DNA of 64,000 nucleotides, taken from the NCBI GenBank assembly GCA_020444175.1, contig JAHLLM010000001.1, positions 1-64,000 of the forward strand, read 5' to 3'. Made by a program: the position numbers and the translations under genes. This DNA is from Desulfobulbaceae bacterium (GTDB lineage: Bacteria; Desulfobacterota; Desulfobulbia; Desulfobulbales; SURF-16). Under the pieces are notes generated by a model, which saw nothing but the letters and a program-made list of their open reading frames with translations, was not told the DNA's origin and made no database searches. This document shows positions 60,773-64,000 of this stretch, one piece after another. Positions within the stretch are counted from its first letter, which is position 1. Each line of letters starts with the position of its first letter.

Positions 60773-61777
60773 ATGGATGGGAAAAAAATGGTAGCAGATG
60801 TCGAGCAACTGACTAAAAACGTAGAAGCTGAATCTCTTCTTCTTGAACAGATACGTCGTGAAATAGGCAAAAAAATCATCGGGCAATCGACATTGGTTGA
60901 ACGCCTCCTTGTGGCGCTTCTCTGCAACAACCATGTCCTTATAGAAGGGGTTCCCGGACTTGCCAAAACCCTGACAGTGACCTGCCTGGCCGAGGTCATA
61001 AAGGCCTCCTTCCAGCGCCTTCAATTTACGCCGGATCTCCTCCCCGGCGATCTTATCGGCACTCTTATTTACAATCCGAAAACAGGTGAATTCAACACAA
61101 AAAAAGGACCGATTTTTGCCAATGTCATCCTGGCTGACGAGATCAACCGCGCCCCGGCCAAGGTCCAGAGCGCCCTGCTTGAAGCCATGCAGGAGCGACA
61201 GGTAACCATCGGAGAAGAGAGCTTCCCCCTTGACGAACCGTTTATGGTACTGGCCACCCAGAACCCCGTGGAACAGGAGGGCACATACCCCCTTCCCGAA
61301 GCCCAGGTTGACCGTTTCATGCTGAAACTGAACATTACCTATCCATCAAAAGAAGAGGAACAGCAGATTCTCAAACTCATGACATCGGCGGTCGCCCCAC
61401 CACCGATTTCTCCAATAATCAGTCCTGAAGACATTCAAAGGTTACGCCGCAAAACCGCGGAAATATATCTGGACCCACGCATTGAAGAATATATTGTCAA
61501 CCTTGTTGATGCCACCCGCAACCCAACCAACTACAAACTGAACATCCGTCATCTCATTCAATATGGCGCCTCGCCCAGGGCAACGATCTTTCTGGCGATG
61601 GCTGCCAAGGCCTGCGCCTTGCTCGCCGGTCGCGGCTTTGTCACTCCGCAGGATGTAAAAACAATTGCCATGGACGTTCTCAGGCATCGCGTTATAGTCA
61701 CCTATGAGGCGGAAGCCGAAGAAAAATTCAGTGAAGATATTGTACAGATGATTCTTGACACCATTGAAGTCCCATGA
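60773..61777 (+). CDS. MoxR-family AAA+ ATPase
   Basis: A 334-residue MoxR-type chaperone ATPase. Walker A is IEGVPGLAKTLTV near residue 56, Walker B is ANVILADEINRAPAKVQSAL near 116, and LATQNPVEQEGTYPLPEAQ (sensor I) is near 158. A C-terminal AAA lid follows. The start could be ATG 60773 or ATG 60788; neither has a clear ribosome site. It works with VWA-domain proteins to mature or assemble protein complexes. It is the first gene of an operon whose next members overlap by 4 bp. Confidence 0.92.
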   Translation: MDGKKMVADVEQLTKNVEAESLLLEQIRREIGKKIIGQSTLVERLLVALLCNNHVLIEGVPGLAKTLTVTCLAEVIKASFQRLQFTPDLLPGDLIGTLIYNPKTGEFNTKKGPIFANVILADEINRAPAKVQSALLEAMQERQVTIGEESFPLDEPFMVLATQNPVEQEGTYPLPEAQVDRFMLKLNITYPSKEEEQQILKLMTSAVAPPPISPIISPEDIQRLRRKTAEIYLDPRIEEYIVNLVDATRNPTNYKLNIRHLIQYGASPRATIFLAMAAKACALLAGRGFVTPQDVKTIAMDVLRHRVIVTYEAEAEEKFSEDIVQMILDTIEVP

Positions 61778-62649
61778 TCAGCGAAGAGCTTGCCAAAAAA
61801 ATTCGCACCATACGCATTTACACCAACAAAGCTGTTAATGATGTTCTGGCCGGGGAATACGAAAGTGTTTTCAAGGGCCGGGGCATGGAGTTTGACGAGG
61901 TGCGCGAATACCAGCATGGTGACGACATCCGTACCATTGACTGGAATGTGACGGCCCGGACCGGCCACCCGTACGTGAAAAGGTATGTGGAGGAAAGGGA
62001 GCTGACCGTTTTTTTTCTGGTGGACCTGTCGGCCTCCGGCTCCTTTGGCAGCATTCGCAATATGAAAAATGAAGTAGCGGCAGAACTCTGTGCCCTGCTG
62101 GCCTTTTCAGCCATTAAAAATAACGACAAGGTAGGTCTCATTGCCTTTACAGATAGCGTGGAGATGTTTATCCCGCCCAAAAAAGGAGCTACCCATGTTT
62201 TGCGGCTTATCAGGGAAATCCTGACTTTTTCACCGGAACGGGGAAAGACGCGTATCCGCTCTGCCCTTGATTTTTTCGGCAGGATCAACAGGAAACGCTC
62301 TGTTGCCTTTCTTGTTTCTGATTTTCTGGATTCAGACTTTATCAGCCCCATGAGAATAGTTGCACGCCGCCATGATCTGATAGCAGTCTCCATAACCGAT
62401 CCAAGGGAACGGGAACTGCCGAATGTCGGGCTGGTTGACCTTGAAGACGCCGAAACCGGCAAACAAATTCTCATCGATTGCGGCAGCCAAGAGGTTCGCC
62501 GTGCCTTTTCAGCATCATCCCGCCGGAGGGCGGCTGAGCTTGAGTCGCAATTCGCCGCCATGGGTGTCGACCACATCCCTTTACAGACAAAGCATGATTA
62601 TGTTCAGGATCTGGTACGTTTTTTCAAAATGCGGGAACGACGACGCTAA
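61774..62649 (+). CDS. DUF58 (VWA-like) protein
   Basis: A 291-residue soluble protein of the DUF58 family. The hallmark EYQHGDDIRTIDWNVTARTG is near residue 47. A VWA-like FFLVDLSASGSFGS (MIDAS Asp-x-Ser-x-Ser) is near 84, and VAFLVSDFLDSDFISP near 170. Such proteins accompany MoxR ATPases. The ATG overlaps the moxR stop (ATGA). In the BatABCD-type operon this slot is typical, and it supports a joint function in envelope integrity or complex assembly. Confidence 0.92.
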   Translation: MISEELAKKIRTIRIYTNKAVNDVLAGEYESVFKGRGMEFDEVREYQHGDDIRTIDWNVTARTGHPYVKRYVEERELTVFFLVDLSASGSFGSIRNMKNEVAAELCALLAFSAIKNNDKVGLIAFTDSVEMFIPPKKGATHVLRLIREILTFSPERGKTRIRSALDFFGRINRKRSVAFLVSDFLDSDFISPMRIVARRHDLIAVSITDPRERELPNVGLVDLEDAETGKQILIDCGSQEVRRAFSASSRRRAAELESQFAAMGVDHIPLQTKHDYVQDLVRFFKMRERRR

Positions 62650-62672
62650 CCTCATACTCTTTTTTGGGCTCC

Positions 62673-63761
62673 ATGAAATTTCTGAGAAAACATACACATC
62701 CGCCCTTTTCCCTCTACGGGGAGTCGCGCAGCACCCTGCCATCTGCTTCGCAATTTCTTGTTTTTTATAAGCTTATTGCGATTCTTTGCCTTCTTTCTTT
62801 TTGCCTTTGCGCTGCAGGTTGCAACCGGACACAAAGCGACGATGTATCGACAAAACTCGCTCCAACCAGCAAAGAGAGCGCAAGCAGCGGACCCTTGACC
62901 GTTACCCTCTCTCTTTCGGCGACAAGCATCTCCCTTGCCGAGACATTGACGCTCACCCTTGAGGCTGTGGCCCCTGAAGAGTCGGAAATAACTTTCCCTG
63001 ATTTTGCGGCAAGTGTCGGAGATTTCACCCTTGTTGACACAAAGGTTCTGCCTAAGAAATTAACGGGAAAAGGGGTCAGCATGGGCCGCATCTGGTTTCT
63101 TTCTCCATTTTTAGCAGGTGACTACGTCATCCCGGACCTCGCGGTCAAGGCCCAAAGTAACGGCAAACTTTCTGAAGTTTCTTTTCCGGGACAAACCATC
63201 ACTGTCACCTCTTTTCTTGATCCCAAAGATAAGGAGATGGCGCTTGCCGATATTCAGGCGCCTCTTTCTCTTCCCGTTCCTCCTCTTTATTATCTGCTGG
63301 CGGGTTGCGCTCTTTTTGTTGTGCTGGCACTGCTTGTTTATATAGTGCGCAGGAAAAAGACCCCTCAAAAACTGCCTCCTCCCATTGCAGCCCACCTGCA
63401 GGCCCTTGAAAAAATAAACATGCTGCTTGGGGAAAATAAAAACATCACAGACTATTCCCTTTTTTACAACCGTCTTTCTCTTATCCTGCGGCGCTATATT
63501 GAAAAACGGTTCGGCATCAAAGCTCCGGAACAGACAAGCGAGGAGTTTCTGCAGGCGCTTGGGTCAGCCTCCATGTTTTCCGATCAGCAGAAAAATCTGC
63601 TTAAACATTTTCTCCTGCACAGTGATTTAATCAAATTTGCCCAAATGACTCCAACCGACTCCGAAATCATGGAAAGCGTGGAACTGTGTCGGAACTTTAT
63701 CAGCGCTACAGGGGATGAAGGCCTGCCTGGAAACAACAAACAGAGAGGAGAAAAGACATGA
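62673..63761 (+). CDS. BatD-like membrane protein with possible lipobox
   Basis: A 362-residue protein. ATG 62673 is preferred over the TTG at 62664. After a long n-region, a hydrophobic segment ends in LCLCAAGC-like (CLCAAGCNRT), a possible lipobox. A beta-rich domain follows (ISLAETLTLTLEAVAPEE, then FLSPFLAGDYVIPDLAVKA), as in BatD or Oxy-type beta-sandwiches. A membrane helix lies near residues 205-225 (YYLLAGCALFVVLALLVYIV), and a cytoplasmic helical C-terminus carries LILRRYIEKRFGIKAPEQTS. The lipobox and an internal membrane helix are an odd combination. It is third in the moxR operon and ends in a 4-bp overlap with the next gene. Confidence 0.8.
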   Translation: MKFLRKHTHPPFSLYGESRSTLPSASQFLVFYKLIAILCLLSFCLCAAGCNRTQSDDVSTKLAPTSKESASSGPLTVTLSLSATSISLAETLTLTLEAVAPEESEITFPDFAASVGDFTLVDTKVLPKKLTGKGVSMGRIWFLSPFLAGDYVIPDLAVKAQSNGKLSEVSFPGQTITVTSFLDPKDKEMALADIQAPLSLPVPPLYYLLAGCALFVVLALLVYIVRRKKTPQKLPPPIAAHLQALEKINMLLGENKNITDYSLFYNRLSLILRRYIEKRFGIKAPEQTSEEFLQALGSASMFSDQQKNLLKHFLLHSDLIKFAQMTPTDSEIMESVELCRNFISATGDEGLPGNNKQRGEKT

Positions 63762-64000
63762 AATTCGCGTCCCCTCTGGCCTTTATCGCTCTGCTTATTA
63801 TTCCCGTTCTTATCTGGACGGAGTTGCGGAAAGGCAAATCGCCCTCCCTCACATTCTCTGACATTAGCCTTTTGCGGCCAGCGGGCATTTCATTCCGCCA
63901 GCGCCTTTTCCGGCTCCCCCTCATTTTGCGCCTCCTCTCCCTTCTTCTGCTGATCATCGGTCTGGCCCGGCCTCAGCAGGGGATTGAAAAAGTATATGAC
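63758..64000 (+). CDS. BatA-like VWA-domain membrane protein, partial (runs off window)
   Basis: The first 81 codons of a gene whose ATG at 63758 overlaps the previous stop (ATGA) and follows GAGAGGAG. It has a membrane-spanning start (ASPLAFIALLIIPVLIW), then a basic loop (TELRKGKSPSLTFSDISLLR) and a second membrane segment (LPLILRLLSLLLLIIGLARP). This is the N-terminal two-helix pattern of BatA/BatB, in which a VWA domain follows. The VWA part lies outside the window. It is the fourth gene of the moxR operon. Confidence 0.85.
   Translation, partial: MKFASPLAFIALLIIPVLIWTELRKGKSPSLTFSDISLLRPAGISFRQRLFRLPLILRLLSLLLLIIGLARPQQGIEKVYD

Overview
The window reads as a chromosome segment of a strictly anaerobic, Gram-negative sulfate- or sulfur-metabolising Desulfobacterota (Desulfobulbales-like) bacterium. 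This is an inference from gene content. It rests on two Wood-Ljungdahl/corrinoid genes (AcsE-like methyltransferase, RACo-like corrinoid activator), a cobalamin riboswitch, a signal-peptide-bearing CbiK cobaltochelatase, a sigma-54 activator, many hybrid or GAF/PAS sensors, BamD, and a VPLPA-CTERM exported protein. No rRNA, tRNA, CRISPR array, phage or intact insertion sequence was recognised.

Layout. 0.1-3.6 kb: an AEC carrier, divergent from a tightly overlapping three-gene operon (Cys-rich membrane-associated protein, Kef-type antiporter, CBS protein). 4-6 kb: a soluble GAF histidine kinase. 6-16 kb: two giant secreted proteins in tandem, an RHS/YD-repeat protein followed by a beta-helix protein with an apparent propeller insertion, MopE-like and dockerin-like motifs. 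16.7-20 kb: zinc-ribbon thioredoxin, a small protein, a membrane diguanylate cyclase. 20.2-23.1 kb: a cobalamin riboswitch with terminator, pointing into a 48-codon ORF and then antisense to a fused SpmA-SpmB gene; beyond it lies cbiK. 23.3-28.6 kb: mntP; a membrane-anchored protein with an N-terminal ubiquitin-conjugating (E2) fold that keeps the catalytic cysteine; a divergent cyclic-nucleotide-binding/DUF4388 protein; a VPLPA-CTERM protein. 29-37.7 kb: mostly housekeeping genes (pgi, phosphomannomutase, class II DAHP synthase) plus a YkgJ-type cysteine-cluster protein, an XRE/Cys-rich regulator, a lone HsdR-N domain and acsE.

38-44.3 kb: two overlapping methyltransferases, the first interrupted at a G9/C9 homopolymer, a ZIP transporter, a family 2 glycosyltransferase and the RACo-type activator. 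44.9-47.2 kb: trxA-trxB and bamD. 47.5-60.2 kb: a hybrid kinase, single-chain purL, queH, a sigma-54 activator, an SGNH hydrolase, a DUF1566 protein and a stand-alone receiver. 60.6-64 kb: a promoter followed by the moxR-DUF58-BatD-like-BatA operon, cut by the window end.

The intergenic spaces hold at least three families of short non-autonomous inverted-repeat elements. Family A is 141 bp with 6-bp target duplications. Family B is 140 bp flanked by CTAA. Family C is about 105 bp in seven or more copies. Corrinoid metabolism is a thread through the window: riboswitch, CbiK, AcsE and RACo. The most unusual items are the membrane-bound E2-like protein, the riboswitch aimed antisense at spmAB and towards cbiK, and the methyltransferase gene with a homopolymer frameshift.
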